Positions 7,602-15,400 of a stretch of DNA of 53,196 bases are shown piece after piece (within the stretch, counting starts at the first letter, position 1; the number at the start of each line of letters is the position of its first letter). Source of the stretch: an uncultured Prevotellaceae bacterium (GTDB taxonomy: Bacteria; Bacteroidota; Bacteroidia; Bacteroidales; Bacteroidaceae). The stretch lies in NCBI GenBank assembly GCA_902763615.1, contig CACWSX010000022.1, positions 1 through 53,196 of the forward strand, read 5' to 3'. The notes under the pieces are model-generated. The model saw only the letters and a program-made list of their open reading frames with translations. It was not told the DNA's origin and made no database searches. The position numbers were made by a program, and so were the translations under genes.

Positions 7602-8756
7602 TTAATCTTCATAATCGACTCTAACATCTAGCTCATCTCCTGTCAGAACCTTCTTTTTCCCATTCGTATATTCAATAGTAACGGATGAGAGGCGGAAAGA
7701 GTGTGCGGTCTTAGCATAAAATAGTGGGTCATCAAAACAGTAATTAATTATATATGACTTGCCATATTGTCCAGGCTTCGAAGGAAATGGGTTAATTGGT
7801 CCTACTCCTGTATATTTCCAGATAGTACTTCCGTTGACAGAATTTCTGCATTTATCTCCGACAGCATTGAAGAAGTACCCTTGGAAATATACATATTTGA
7901 TACTATGAAATCTATCGCAGTTTGTAAAAGTAATATTAACCGCGATTCCTCCTGCACTATCCATATTCCATCCTTTTACTTCAATATATGCCGGATTCAT
8001 CAGCTTCAGATTCTCCATCCTTTGTTCTTCTAAAGCCTTTCGTTGAGCTGCTTTTTCTTCTGCAAGTCTACGTTGTTCTGCTTGCCGAGCTACTGCTGCA
8101 GCCTCATAACGTTCTTTGAGAATTTGTTTGTGTCTAACAAAGGCAGCCTTAACCTGTGGGTCGTCAATAGAAGGCAGAAATGGGAGTGGAACGTTGTTCA
8201 TTACAATTTTATCCATGTCATAGTTGTAGCAAACACCAGCACCACCCTCCGTTAAGACTGCATAATAATAGTAATAACGAGTTGATAAACTCTGCTCTGC
8301 TCTATATCCTATAATTGTGATAGGATCAAGTCTACTTACATAAGCACCCTGGTCCTTAGACAACAACTGATCAGGAGAATTTAATGTATATTTGCCTGAC
8401 AATGCTTTCTCGCGGGCCTTTGAACAAGCCTTTTCGGTATAATAGGCCAGTTTCTTCTTGGAATTTTTAGGTAGTTTCTTAAGTTGATTTTGGTCTATGC
8501 TAAACGGAATTGTTTTCATATCAAATTCCCCAACGTAATCATCAGAATATACACCAAAAGAATGTATTCCATTCTTCTGCTTGTAAGAAAAGATAGTGAC
8601 AGTATCTCCGTCATTAAGAACTTTGTTCCAATTAACGTCTGTGATAGTAAGGCGTTGTGTCATCTTTGTTTCTATATCTTGCGCTATACCAGTCGTGTGA
8701 GAGACAAAGACAATCATCACCATCAGCAATAACTTGATTACAATAGATTTATTCAT
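7602..8756 (-). CDS. Hypothetical exported protein, 384 aa, with central coiled coil
   Basis: Not recognised. It starts MNKSIVIKLLLMVMIVFVSH and has a signal peptide likely cut after GIAQ. Residues about 205-250 form a charged helix (AAAVARQAEQRRLAEEKAAQ), a probable coiled coil. The C-terminal part (about 255-380) looks beta-rich (NVTITFTN-like stretches, YIINYCFDD, VTIEYTNGKKK). It is the first gene of a minus-strand unit with the zinc-ribbon gene. Its promoter at 9034-9041 lies about 270 nt upstream, leaving a long leader that holds the inverted repeat at 8834-8967. Confidence 0.7.
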   Translation of the reverse strand: MNKSIVIKLLLMVMIVFVSHTTGIAQDIETKMTQRLTITDVNWNKVLNDGDTVTIFSYKQKNGIHSFGVYSDDYVGEFDMKTIPFSIDQNQLKKLPKNSKKKLAYYTEKACSKAREKALSGKYTLNSPDQLLSKDQGAYVSRLDPITIIGYRAEQSLSTRYYYYYAVLTEGGAGVCYNYDMDKIVMNNVPLPFLPSIDDPQVKAAFVRHKQILKERYEAAAVARQAEQRRLAEEKAAQRKALEEQRMENLKLMNPAYIEVKGWNMDSAGGIAVNITFTNCDRFHSIKYVYFQGYFFNAVGDKCRNSVNGSTIWKYTGVGPINPFPSKPGQYGKSYIINYCFDDPLFYAKTAHSFRLSSVTIEYTNGKKKVLTGDELDVRVDYED

Positions 8757-8833
8757 TACATTTATGCTTTATTTGTTAGTACCAATTCTATATGCTACAG
8801 TTGGAATAGAAGAAGCGTGAACTAACTTCTCTT

Positions 8834-8967
8834 AATCCGGAGGCCGTAGGAATCGCCTTGCAATACGAGATAAGTAAAGCTCACGCTATCGCGTAAGCAT
8901 TCACTCTATCTATTCAACGTATTGCCTTCGGGCAACTCAATCCTTGAATTTCCTACGTTCCCGGATT
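8834..8967. repeat. Large imperfect nested inverted repeat in a long 5' leader
   Basis: The outer arms are AATCCGGAGGCCGTAGGAA (8834-8852) and TTCCTACGTTCCCGGATT (8950-8967). The inner arms are CAATACG (8861-8867) and CGTATTG (8918-8924), and a GCTCACG / CGTAAGC pair lies near the apex. The whole can fold into one long interrupted hairpin of about 134 nt. It lies inside the predicted leader of the exported-protein gene. It could be a cis-acting RNA or a small non-autonomous mobile element. Confidence 0.55.
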
Positions 8968-9033
8968 TTGAAAGAGATAGCTGAACGCTAATTCGTTGCC
9001 AATATGTATTGTGTCCCTTACGAAAACACGATG

Positions 9034-9041
9034 CAAAGATA
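9034..9041 (-). promoter_or_regulatory. -7 box for the exported-protein / zinc-ribbon operon
   Basis: TATCTTTG on the minus strand. A TTTG lies 23 nt upstream, slightly longer than the usual spacing. Transcription would start near 9027 and give a 5' leader of about 270 nt. It is divergent from the promoter of the Abi system, with the two -7 boxes about 90 bp apart. Confidence 0.55.
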
Positions 9042-9101
9042 GTAATTTTCCATGAGAATAGTTCCAAATTAGCAAAAAACTTATAAAATCTTAGGATAAT
9101 A

Positions 9102-9133
9102 TTTGGATGATAAGAGAAAAATACCTATCTTTG
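9102..9133 (+). promoter_or_regulatory. Promoter of the AbiF-like gene and its leader RNA
   Basis: TTTG (9102-9105), 20-nt spacer, then TATCTTTG (9126-9133), a full Bacteroidetes consensus. The predicted start is near 9140, exactly where the hairpin RNA begins. Confidence 0.75.
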
Positions 9134-9137
9134 CACC

Positions 9138-9191
9138 GTCAGAGTCCACCACGCTTCCCATCAGAACAGCGTACCAGGGTGGAACTTTTTT
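9138..9191 (+). ncRNA. Predicted small RNA upstream of the HEPN/AbiF-like gene
   Basis: Directly after the promoter is a compact hairpin. GTCCACC (9144-9150) pairs with GGTGGAAC (9178-9185), and ACGCT (9151-9155) pairs with AGCGT (9168-9172), with a 12-nt apical loop and a 5-nt bulge. It ends in six T (9186-9191), as an intrinsic terminator would. The abi start codon follows 12 nt later. The layout promoter-hairpin RNA-terminator-toxin gene resembles type III toxin-antitoxin loci and the non-coding RNAs reported next to AbiF-type HEPN proteins. The RNA itself is predicted, not shown. Confidence 0.6.
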
Positions 9192-9203
9192 ATTTGTAGA
9201 TAT

Positions 9204-10097
9204 ATGAAGTACAACAAGCAACCACTCGATATTCCTGCACAGATAGCCATGCTTAAGGGACGTGGCCTTGTCATCGCTGATGAGCAAGCAGCCAAAAAGA
9301 CCCTAAACAAGATTAGTTATTTCCGTCTGGCGGCATATCTGCGTCCAATGGAAGCAGACAAGAATACACACCAATACAAACCAGATGCCTCGTTTGAGAA
9401 TGCGGTTTCGCTGTATGAGTTTGATGCGGAGTTACGTGAGATGGTATTCCGTGCCATTGGCAAGATTGAGATTGCTCTCCGTACCAAGATGATACATCAC
9501 TTCTCGCTGGCCTACAATGCTTTTTGGTTTTTGAAGATGTCGATATGCAAGGACGAACATCTGTTCCTGGAGAATCTGAGTTCCATTGACCGTGAGATTC
9601 ATCGGAGCAAGGAAGACTTCATCAAGCAACATTACAAGAAATACACTAAGCCTGCCTATCCACCTGCATGGAAGACCCTTGAGCTTTTGTCTCTGGGAAC
9701 GCTGACCAAGATATTCACAAACAGTTCAGCCACAAAAACCAAGAAGGCTATAGCGTTGGATTTCGATTGCACGGTATTCAAGGCTTTTGAAAGTTGGCTG
9801 GCATGTATGGCTTCCCTTCGTAACTATTGCGCCCATCATGCCCGTATATGGAATCGCAATTATCCCGTGACACCTGACATACCAGTCAACTTGCCCCAAA
9901 CATGGTTGACAAATACCAAAGCCCCCTTCAATAAGTTGTATGCACAGTTATGTTGCATCGTATATCTACTGAACAGCATCGAGCCAAAGAATACATTCAC
10001 GGCCGACCTCAAAGTTCTCTTATCTAAATACCCAACTGTCGATCCTGCTGCAATGGGGTTTGTTAAGGACTGGCAAAATGAGCCTCTATGGCGATAG
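9204..10097 (+). CDS. Abi_2/AbiF-family abortive-infection protein with two HEPN motifs
   Basis: A 297-residue protein of the Abi_2 (AbiD/AbiF) family. Visible hallmarks are an early NKISYFRLAAYLRPME block (35-50), LYEFDAELREMVFRAIGKIE (70-89), and two R-x4-H motifs of HEPN ribonucleases: R93-TKMI-H98 and R206-NYCA-H211. The second is followed by the typical HHARIWNRNY. The family blocks phage growth, and HEPN domains cleave RNA. Two HEPN motifs in one chain is the arrangement shared with Cas13. The start ATG at 9204 lies 12 nt after the T tract of the upstream RNA. A relaxase remnant follows on the other strand, consistent with arrival on a mobile element. Confidence 0.88.
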   Translation: MKYNKQPLDIPAQIAMLKGRGLVIADEQAAKKTLNKISYFRLAAYLRPMEADKNTHQYKPDASFENAVSLYEFDAELREMVFRAIGKIEIALRTKMIHHFSLAYNAFWFLKMSICKDEHLFLENLSSIDREIHRSKEDFIKQHYKKYTKPAYPPAWKTLELLSLGTLTKIFTNSSATKTKKAIALDFDCTVFKAFESWLACMASLRNYCAHHARIWNRNYPVTPDIPVNLPQTWLTNTKAPFNKLYAQLCCIVYLLNSIEPKNTFTADLKVLLSKYPTVDPAAMGFVKDWQNEPLWR

Positions 10098-10111
10098 ATT
10101 CCATCTGTACT

Positions 10112-10557
10112 TCATAGTCTTGGTCCACGTTTCTTTTTCTTCTTCTGCATCCGCCTTCTGAATTCTTCTTCTGCTGGGTCATAGACGGGATTCGTGGTGT
10201 CGAACAATCCTAATGACGGTATTCCTATTGACGGCTCGTTATGCTTTTGTCGCTCAGAATAAGTATCTTATCTTGGCTGTTCTGCCTGGATTAGACGTGC
10301 CTGGCTGTTGATTGTCCGTTGCTGCTCCTTTTCTGCATTGGAATCCAATTTTGACAAAATAGCCGCATAAGACAGACCTCTTCTGATTTGTGAAGCCTTG
10401 AAAGTATAGCCGTCTTTCTTGAAGCGCATACCTTGTAAGTCTTTCAGGTCTTTGCTGCCATCCCGTCTCATGACAAGTTCCACTTCCACACCATTCGATT
10501 TGAGGTGATTCACGAATTCTGGCCAAGACTTGCAACACAGTAAACCCGTGCCGACAG
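10112..10557 (-). pseudogene. C-terminal remnant of a Bacteroidales mobilization relaxase
   Basis: The minus-strand frame reads SWPEFVNHLKSNGVEVEL, then GMRFKKDGYTFKASQI and RRGLSYAAILSKLDSN. This resembles the C-terminal part of MobB/BmgA-like relaxases of Bacteroides mobilizable elements. It hits an in-frame TAA at 10268-10270, after which the same frame continues with a plausible tail (PSIGIPSLGLFDTTNP, then FRRRMQKKKKKRGPRL) to a stop at 10112. The nuclease half is missing upstream. So it is 5'-truncated and has a nonsense codon: decayed mobility DNA. Confidence 0.6.
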
Positions 10558-10665
10558 CATGTCACAACAGTTACAGGATACTTTGTGACAATCAAAAGGG
10601 TCGATTCTTATGTTGCATAAAACAGATCTTTAACTGCTGATTCAGAGGCTCTTAACAGGAAATTG

Positions 10666-10783
10666 AAAAATTCTTCGCTGACTTTTTAAAAATTCTTCGC
10701 TGACTTTTTAAAAATTCTTCGCTGGCTTTTCAAAAATTCTTCGCTGACTTTTCAAAAAATCTTCGCTGACTTTTCAAAAAATC
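10666..10783. repeat. 22-bp tandem repeat, five units plus partial
   Basis: Units of 22 bp with core AAAAATTCTTCGCTGACTTT begin at 10666, 10688, 10710, 10732 and 10754, and a partial unit follows. The first two are identical apart from nothing visible, and later ones carry single changes (A to G at CTGGC, T to C before the A run). Each unit begins with an A run and ends with a T run. The array lies between the relaxase remnant and pepP. It is not interspersed with unique spacers, so it is not a CRISPR array. Confidence 0.9.
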
Positions 10784-10912
10784 GGTTGTTAAGACATGTA
10801 ACTTTTAGCGTGAAAGCATAGAGATTGTCTTGTTCTTAGAAAAGCGCCCCTATCTGGAAGACGAGGTATGCGGCGGTGCTCCTTCATGCGTGCCTCAAAG
10901 CGCCGTGCGTCC

Positions 10913-12703
10913 TCACCGTAGAGGTGCACAGGCGATGCGGAGCCAGTCGGACTCAGTCGGGGAGAGATGAGGCGAGAGGGTGACGAAGACGTGCTGATGA
11001 TAGGCATTGAGCCAAGAGAGCTCTTCTGGAAGGAGCATGTCGGCAATGATGGGAGACTTGTCGATGGGACAGAGTGTGAGTGGTTCGAACTGAAGGAACC
11101 TGCCGAATTCGGTCTCCTTATACGGGGTGATGAGCAGCGTGTTCTCGATGCGCACGCCAAACTTCCCTGCGAGATAGATGCCGGGCTCGTCGGTGAGGGT
11201 CATGCCAGCCACCAAGGGTGCCGGTTTCCACTCCATACGGAGCTGATGAGGACCCTCATGGACGTTGAGGAATGTGCCCACGCCGTGGCCTGTGCCGTGC
11301 AGATAGTTCAAGCCCTCGCGCCACAAAGCCTCACGGGCCAGAATATCGAGTTGGGTACCACTGGCACCAGAGGGGAACTTGCATAGTTCTATCTGGATAT
11401 GTCCCTTCAGCACGAGGGTATAGACACGCTTTTGCTCTTCTGTGAGAGGTCCGAGGGCGATGGTACGGGTGATGTCGGTAGTGCCATCAAGATACTGGGC
11501 ACCACTGTCGAGCAGAAGGAAACCCTCGGGCTTAAGGGGAATATCGGTCTCAGGCGTCGCCTCATAATGCACGATAGCCCCATGAGCCTGATAGCCGGCA
11601 ATGGTATCGAAACTGAGTCCCTTGTACAAGGGCTGCTCCGCCCGCAGCGCCTCAAGCCTTTCGGAAATGGAGATTTCTGTTTGCTGCCCCCCAGCCATCG
11701 AGCTATTCTCTTTCCACTCATCGATCCATTTCAGGAATTTAACCATTGCGATGCCATCTTTCAGCATCGCCGACCTAAAACCCGAGATCTCCCTTTCATT
11801 CTTTACGGTCTTCATCCGCTTGACGGGCGATTCCTCTTCCACGATCTCACGAACAGCCGATTTGTAAAGGGCATAATTCACTTCGTTGGGATCGAGCAGG
11901 ATGTTATACTCAAAGTAGTCTTTCAGTCCCTTGCTGATTTCATCGTAAGGTGCCACGGCTACGCCCTCGGATTTCAGGTATTCCACAACCTCAGGCGAGA
12001 GCTTAACCTTATTAATATATAATGTGACGTCAGTTGTGGAGATGAGCAGATAACTCACGAAGACAGGGCTGCAATGTACATCTGTACCACGCAGGTTCAG
12101 CGTCCAGGCGATGTCGTCGAGGGCTGCCATCAACATACCATCGGCATGCGTTTCACGTAGCGCCTGCCGGATACGCGCTATCTTGTCGTGAGTCGCCTCG
12201 CCAGCATACTGCAGCGGATAAATCTCCACAGGATTTTCGGGAATGGCCGGACGATCCCGCCAGATCAGCTTCAGCGGATCGAAGTTCGTACGGAGCGTGA
12301 TGCCACCTTGTTTACGGAGAGTGGCAATCATGTCCTTCACATCGCTGACAGAACTGCACCACCCGTCGATGCCAACTTCAGCACCGGCGCCACACTCGCG
12401 GCCTATCCATTCAGCGATGGTGGGTGTGCCCTCGATCTTCAAACGCATCAGCTGAAACTCCGTTCCCTTCAACTGCTCTTCAGCAGCCAAGAAATACCGC
12501 GAGTCCGTCCACAGGGCTGCAGCATTCATTGTGACCACAGCCGTTCCCGCCGAACCATCGAAACCGCTGATCCACTCACGGCCTTTCCAATGCTCGGCCA
12601 CATATTCACTCTGATGGGGGTCAGCACTGGGGAAAATAAACGCTGCAAGATGTTCCCGTTGCATCACTTCACGGAGATCGGATAGTCGTTGATTTATATT
12701 CAT
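10913..12703 (-). CDS. pepP: Xaa-Pro aminopeptidase (M24B metallopeptidase)
   Basis: 596 residues, the long aminopeptidase P form with three domains. Two creatinase-like N-terminal domains (MNINQRLSDLREVMQREHLA; TDSRYFLAAEEQL) are followed by a C-terminal pita-bread catalytic domain. Metal ligands are visible in order: LLDSGAQYLDGTTDITRT (two Asp), HGTGHGVG (His), LTDEPGIY (Glu) and GVRIENT (Glu). It removes N-terminal residues preceding proline in the cytoplasm. The promoter at 12734-12764 sits just upstream. It is transcribed away from mdh. Confidence 0.93.
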   Translation of the reverse strand: MNINQRLSDLREVMQREHLAAFIFPSADPHQSEYVAEHWKGREWISGFDGSAGTAVVTMNAAALWTDSRYFLAAEEQLKGTEFQLMRLKIEGTPTIAEWIGRECGAGAEVGIDGWCSSVSDVKDMIATLRKQGGITLRTNFDPLKLIWRDRPAIPENPVEIYPLQYAGEATHDKIARIRQALRETHADGMLMAALDDIAWTLNLRGTDVHCSPVFVSYLLISTTDVTLYINKVKLSPEVVEYLKSEGVAVAPYDEISKGLKDYFEYNILLDPNEVNYALYKSAVREIVEEESPVKRMKTVKNEREISGFRSAMLKDGIAMVKFLKWIDEWKENSSMAGGQQTEISISERLEALRAEQPLYKGLSFDTIAGYQAHGAIVHYEATPETDIPLKPEGFLLLDSGAQYLDGTTDITRTIALGPLTEEQKRVYTLVLKGHIQIELCKFPSGASGTQLDILAREALWREGLNYLHGTGHGVGTFLNVHEGPHQLRMEWKPAPLVAGMTLTDEPGIYLAGKFGVRIENTLLITPYKETEFGRFLQFEPLTLCPIDKSPIIADMLLPEELSWLNAYHQHVFVTLSPHLSPTESDWLRIACAPLR

Positions 12704-12733
12704 ATTATATTCACTTTTGTCATTTCGAGTTTA

Positions 12734-12764
12734 CAAAGGTACAAAGTTTTGAGCAGAGTTTCAA
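12734..12764 (-). promoter_or_regulatory. Promoter of pepP
   Basis: TTG (12764-12762), 20-nt spacer, TACCTTTG (12741-12734) on the minus strand, about 30 nt upstream of the start codon. Confidence 0.65.
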
Positions 12765-12816
12765 CGGATTAACTAAGATTAATATTAAAAATCAGTAAAG
12801 TATGGGGCTTTTTTTG

Positions 12817-12824
12817 TATCTTTG
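12817..12824 (+). promoter_or_regulatory. -7 box of mdh
   Basis: TATCTTTG about 42 nt upstream of the mdh ATG. The -33 element is not obvious. Confidence 0.55.
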
Positions 12825-12865
12825 CAGCACTTTTGATTATTCATTCTAATTATAATAATACAATT

Positions 12866-13855
12866 ATGGCATTAACAAATGAGAAATTGACCATCGTCGG
12901 TGCTGCCGGTATGATTGGTTCGAACATGGCTCAGACCGCCCTGATGATGGGTCTGACAAGTGAAATCTGTCTTTACGACGTATTCTCTCCCGAGGGTGTG
13001 GCAGAGGAGATGCGCCAGAGTGGTTTCGACGATGTGAACATCGTGGCTACCACTGATGCTGAGGAGGCTTTCAAGAATGCGAAGTACATCATCTCTTCAG
13101 GTGGTGCTCCCCGTAAGGCTGGTATGACCCGTGAGGATCTGCTCGCCGGCAACTGTAAGATCGCCGAGGAGCTCGGCCAGAACATCAAGAAGTTCTGCCC
13201 CGACGTGAAGCACGTGGTGATTATTTTCAACCCCGCCGACCTGACAGGTCTGGTAACATTGCTGTACTCTGGTTTGAAGCCTGGTCAGGTGACGACCCTC
13301 GCAGGCCTCGACACCACCCGTCTGCAGAGCGCACTGGCCAAGAAGTTTGGTGTGATGCAGAACCAGATCAAGGGTTGTGCTACCTATGGTGGCCACGGAG
13401 AGCAGATGGCTGTATTCGGCAGCCACGTCGAGATTGCCGGCCGCAAGCTGACTGATATCATCGGTACCGCTGAGTTCCCCGCTGAGGAGTGGGAGCAGAT
13501 GAAGGTCGACGTGACCAAGGGTGGTGCCAAGATCATCGAGCTCCGCGGACGCAGCTCTTTCCAGAGCCCCGCTTATCTCTCTGTTGAGATGATCCGTGCC
13601 GCTATGGGTGGTGAGCCTTTCCGTTTCCCCGTTGGTACATACGTGAAGACCGACAAGTACGACCACATCATGATGGCCATGAAGACCACCATGACTGCCG
13701 AGGGTGCTAAGTATGAGGTGCCTCAAGGTACTGCCGAGGAGAACGCCAAGCTGGATCAGAGCTACGAGCACCTCTGCAAGATGCGCGACGAGTTGGTGAC
13801 ACTGAACATCGTTCCTCCCATCTCTGAGTGGAGCAAGATCAATCCGAACCTCTAA
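12866..13855 (+). CDS. mdh: Malate dehydrogenase
   Basis: 329 residues from the ATG at 12866 (MALTNEKLTIVGAAGMIGSN). A TTG start 33 nt earlier is possible but would lie almost at the transcription start. The Rossmann glycine motif GAAGMIGS is at about residues 11-18. ISSGGAPRKAGMTREDLL is the substrate-loop region with its arginine, and IIFNPADLTG and GLDTTRLQSALAKKFG follow the LDH/MDH pattern. ATYGGHGEQMAVF holds the catalytic His. It interconverts malate and oxaloacetate, in Prevotella mostly on the reductive route to succinate. A hexapeptide-repeat gene follows 11 nt downstream. Confidence 0.9.
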   Translation: MALTNEKLTIVGAAGMIGSNMAQTALMMGLTSEICLYDVFSPEGVAEEMRQSGFDDVNIVATTDAEEAFKNAKYIISSGGAPRKAGMTREDLLAGNCKIAEELGQNIKKFCPDVKHVVIIFNPADLTGLVTLLYSGLKPGQVTTLAGLDTTRLQSALAKKFGVMQNQIKGCATYGGHGEQMAVFGSHVEIAGRKLTDIIGTAEFPAEEWEQMKVDVTKGGAKIIELRGRSSFQSPAYLSVEMIRAAMGGEPFRFPVGTYVKTDKYDHIMMAMKTTMTAEGAKYEVPQGTAEENAKLDQSYEHLCKMRDELVTLNIVPPISEWSKINPNL

Positions 13856-13866
13856 TCTACAGAGGC

Positions 13867-14379
13867 ATGGCTTTGATTAAAAGTTATAAAGGTCTCGCTC
13901 CCAAATGGGGGCGAGACTGTTATTTCAGCGAGAACGCCACGATTGTGGGCGACGTGACGATGGGTGACGAATGCTCTGTATGGTTCAATGCGGTGGTTCG
14001 TGGCGATGTAGCTCCTATCACCATCGGCAACTGTACGAATATCCAGGATGGTTCGTGTGTGCATGTGACCTTTGATACCGGTCCCACACACATCGGCAAC
14101 TATGTGACCATCGGCCACAATGTGACTGTGCATGCCTGCACCATCCACGACCATGCGCTTATCGGTATGGGCTCTACCCTACTCGATGGCTGTGAGGTGG
14201 GCGAAGGTTCTATCGTAGCCGCCGGTGCTCTGGTGCTTCAGAACACAAAGATTCCTGCTGGTGAAATCTGGGGTGGTGTACCGGCCAAGTACCTCAAGCC
14301 CGTGCGCCCAGGGCAGACTGACAATGCCGAGCACTACGTAGCTTATTCGAAGATTTATTTGCAAGAAGAGAAGGAGTAA
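13867..14379 (+). CDS. Gamma-class carbonic anhydrase-like hexapeptide protein
   Basis: 170 residues from ATG 13867 (MALIKSYKGLAPKWGRDCYF). It is a left-handed beta-helix of hexapeptide repeats: ENATIVGDVTMGDECSVWFN, VVRGDVAPITIGNCTNIQDG, VTIGHNVTVHACTIHDHALI and GMGSTLLDGCEVGEGSIVAA. The three histidines of gamma-carbonic anhydrase zinc sites are present (CVHVT, IGHNVTVHAC). It is of the YrdA/PaaY family. Real carbonic anhydrase activity is uncertain, as many members have other or unknown functions. It starts 11 nt after mdh and likely shares its transcript. Confidence 0.88.
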   Translation: MALIKSYKGLAPKWGRDCYFSENATIVGDVTMGDECSVWFNAVVRGDVAPITIGNCTNIQDGSCVHVTFDTGPTHIGNYVTIGHNVTVHACTIHDHALIGMGSTLLDGCEVGEGSIVAAGALVLQNTKIPAGEIWGGVPAKYLKPVRPGQTDNAEHYVAYSKIYLQEEKE

Positions 14380-14425
14380 GGAGAGAAGGAGAGAAGGAGT
14401 GAAGGAGAGAAGGAGTAAGGGAATT
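14360..14425 (+). repeat. Purine-rich GAGAAGGA tandem repeats at a gene junction
   Basis: Across the end of the carbonic-anhydrase-like gene and the start of the transporter, GAGAAGGAGT/GAGAAGGA-like units recur about five times without interruption. Each contains AAGGAG, the Shine-Dalgarno core. The transporter GTG start at 14399 lies inside the repeat. Confidence 0.7.
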
Positions 14426-15376
14426 ATCAGGTTTATCAAAGACTGGACATTACCGGTGGCGATGGGTCTGGGGACGGTGATTTACCTCGTCTTCGGTCTC
14501 ATCCCGCAGTTGGAGGAGGCTGCCGTTTTCTTCGACCCTATCTTCGACACCATCCTGCCGATGTTCATGTTCTTGATTCTTTTTGTCACCTTCTGTAAAG
14601 TAGACTTCCACAAACTGCGCCCCGTAGCCTGGCATTTCTGGATCTGTGTTTTTCAACTGCTATTCATCGGTGCCCTAATGGGTATCATCCTCCTGCCATC
14701 GGCCATCAGCCCTGACGCCCTGATTCTGATGGAGGCCATCCTGATGTGCATCATCTCACCCTGTGCAGCAGCGGCGGCCGTCGTCACCCAGAAACTGGGC
14801 GGGTCGCTGGAGCAAATGACCACCTACACTTTTATCTCGAACTTCATCACCGCGATGATGGTGCCCATCTGTTTCCCGCTTATCGAGAAAGGGGCCGACA
14901 TGACCTTCTGGACGGCTTTCTCGAAGATACTCTATGAGGTAGCCATTGTGTTGCTCGTGCCGATGTTGCTGGCCTATATCGTAAAACACCATGCCCAACA
15001 ACTGCACAAGCGAATCATCTCAGTAAAAGACCTCAGTTATTACCTCTGGGCCTGTTCGCTGATGATTGTCACTGGCACGACGGTGAAGAATATCGTCCAT
15101 GCCAATACGACGATCGCACTCCTGATGGCTATTGCCTTCATGGGTCTTCTGATGTGTGTGGTGCAGTTTGCCGTAGGCCGTTTCATCGGACATTACTTCA
15201 ATCACACACAAGAAGCAGGTCAGGCTCTCGGACAGAAAAACACGGCTTTTGCCATTTGGATGGCCTATACGTATCTGAATCCGTTATCGTCAGTGGGACC
15301 GGGATGCTATATCCTTTGGCAGAACATCGTCAATAGCATTGAAATCTGGCAGAAAAGAAAAACAAGAGAGGAGTGA
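14399..15376 (+). CDS. Bile acid:sodium symporter (BASS) family transporter
   Basis: 325 residues with about nine or ten hydrophobic segments, starting near DWTLPVAMGLGTVIYLVFGL. ILFVTFCKVDFHKLRP and MCIISPCAAAAAVVTQKLGG resemble the conserved parts of BASS/arsenite-efflux-like permeases. Later GQKNTAFAIWMAYTYLNPLS fits the crossover region. The substrate is unknown. The start is taken as GTG 14399 inside a purine-rich repeat (VKERRSKGIIRFIKD); the next internal start would cut into the first helix. It ends in a terminator shared with the convergent FMN-binding gene. Confidence 0.75.
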   Translation: MKERRSKGIIRFIKDWTLPVAMGLGTVIYLVFGLIPQLEEAAVFFDPIFDTILPMFMFLILFVTFCKVDFHKLRPVAWHFWICVFQLLFIGALMGIILLPSAISPDALILMEAILMCIISPCAAAAAVVTQKLGGSLEQMTTYTFISNFITAMMVPICFPLIEKGADMTFWTAFSKILYEVAIVLLVPMLLAYIVKHHAQQLHKRIISVKDLSYYLWACSLMIVTGTTVKNIVHANTTIALLMAIAFMGLLMCVVQFAVGRFIGHYFNHTQEAGQALGQKNTAFAIWMAYTYLNPLSSVGPGCYILWQNIVNSIEIWQKRKTREE

Positions 15377-15400
15377 TTTCTCCTCTCTTGTTTATTTTTT
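15361..15400. terminator. Bidirectional terminator between convergent genes
   Basis: AACAAGAGAGGAG (15361-15373) is perfectly inverted as CTCCTCTCTTGTT (15380-15392) with a 6-nt loop. A T-rich tract follows on the plus strand and A-rich sequence precedes it, serving the minus strand. The stop codons of both genes lie inside the hairpin. Confidence 0.85.

Noticed and set aside
9081-9287. 68-codon minus-strand frame across the Abi promoter and hairpin
   Set aside because: It runs antisense through promoter, hairpin and abi start; the sense features explain the sequence better.
10666-10783. CRISPR array
   Set aside because: Units are contiguous 22-bp tandem repeats without unique spacers, and there are no cas genes.
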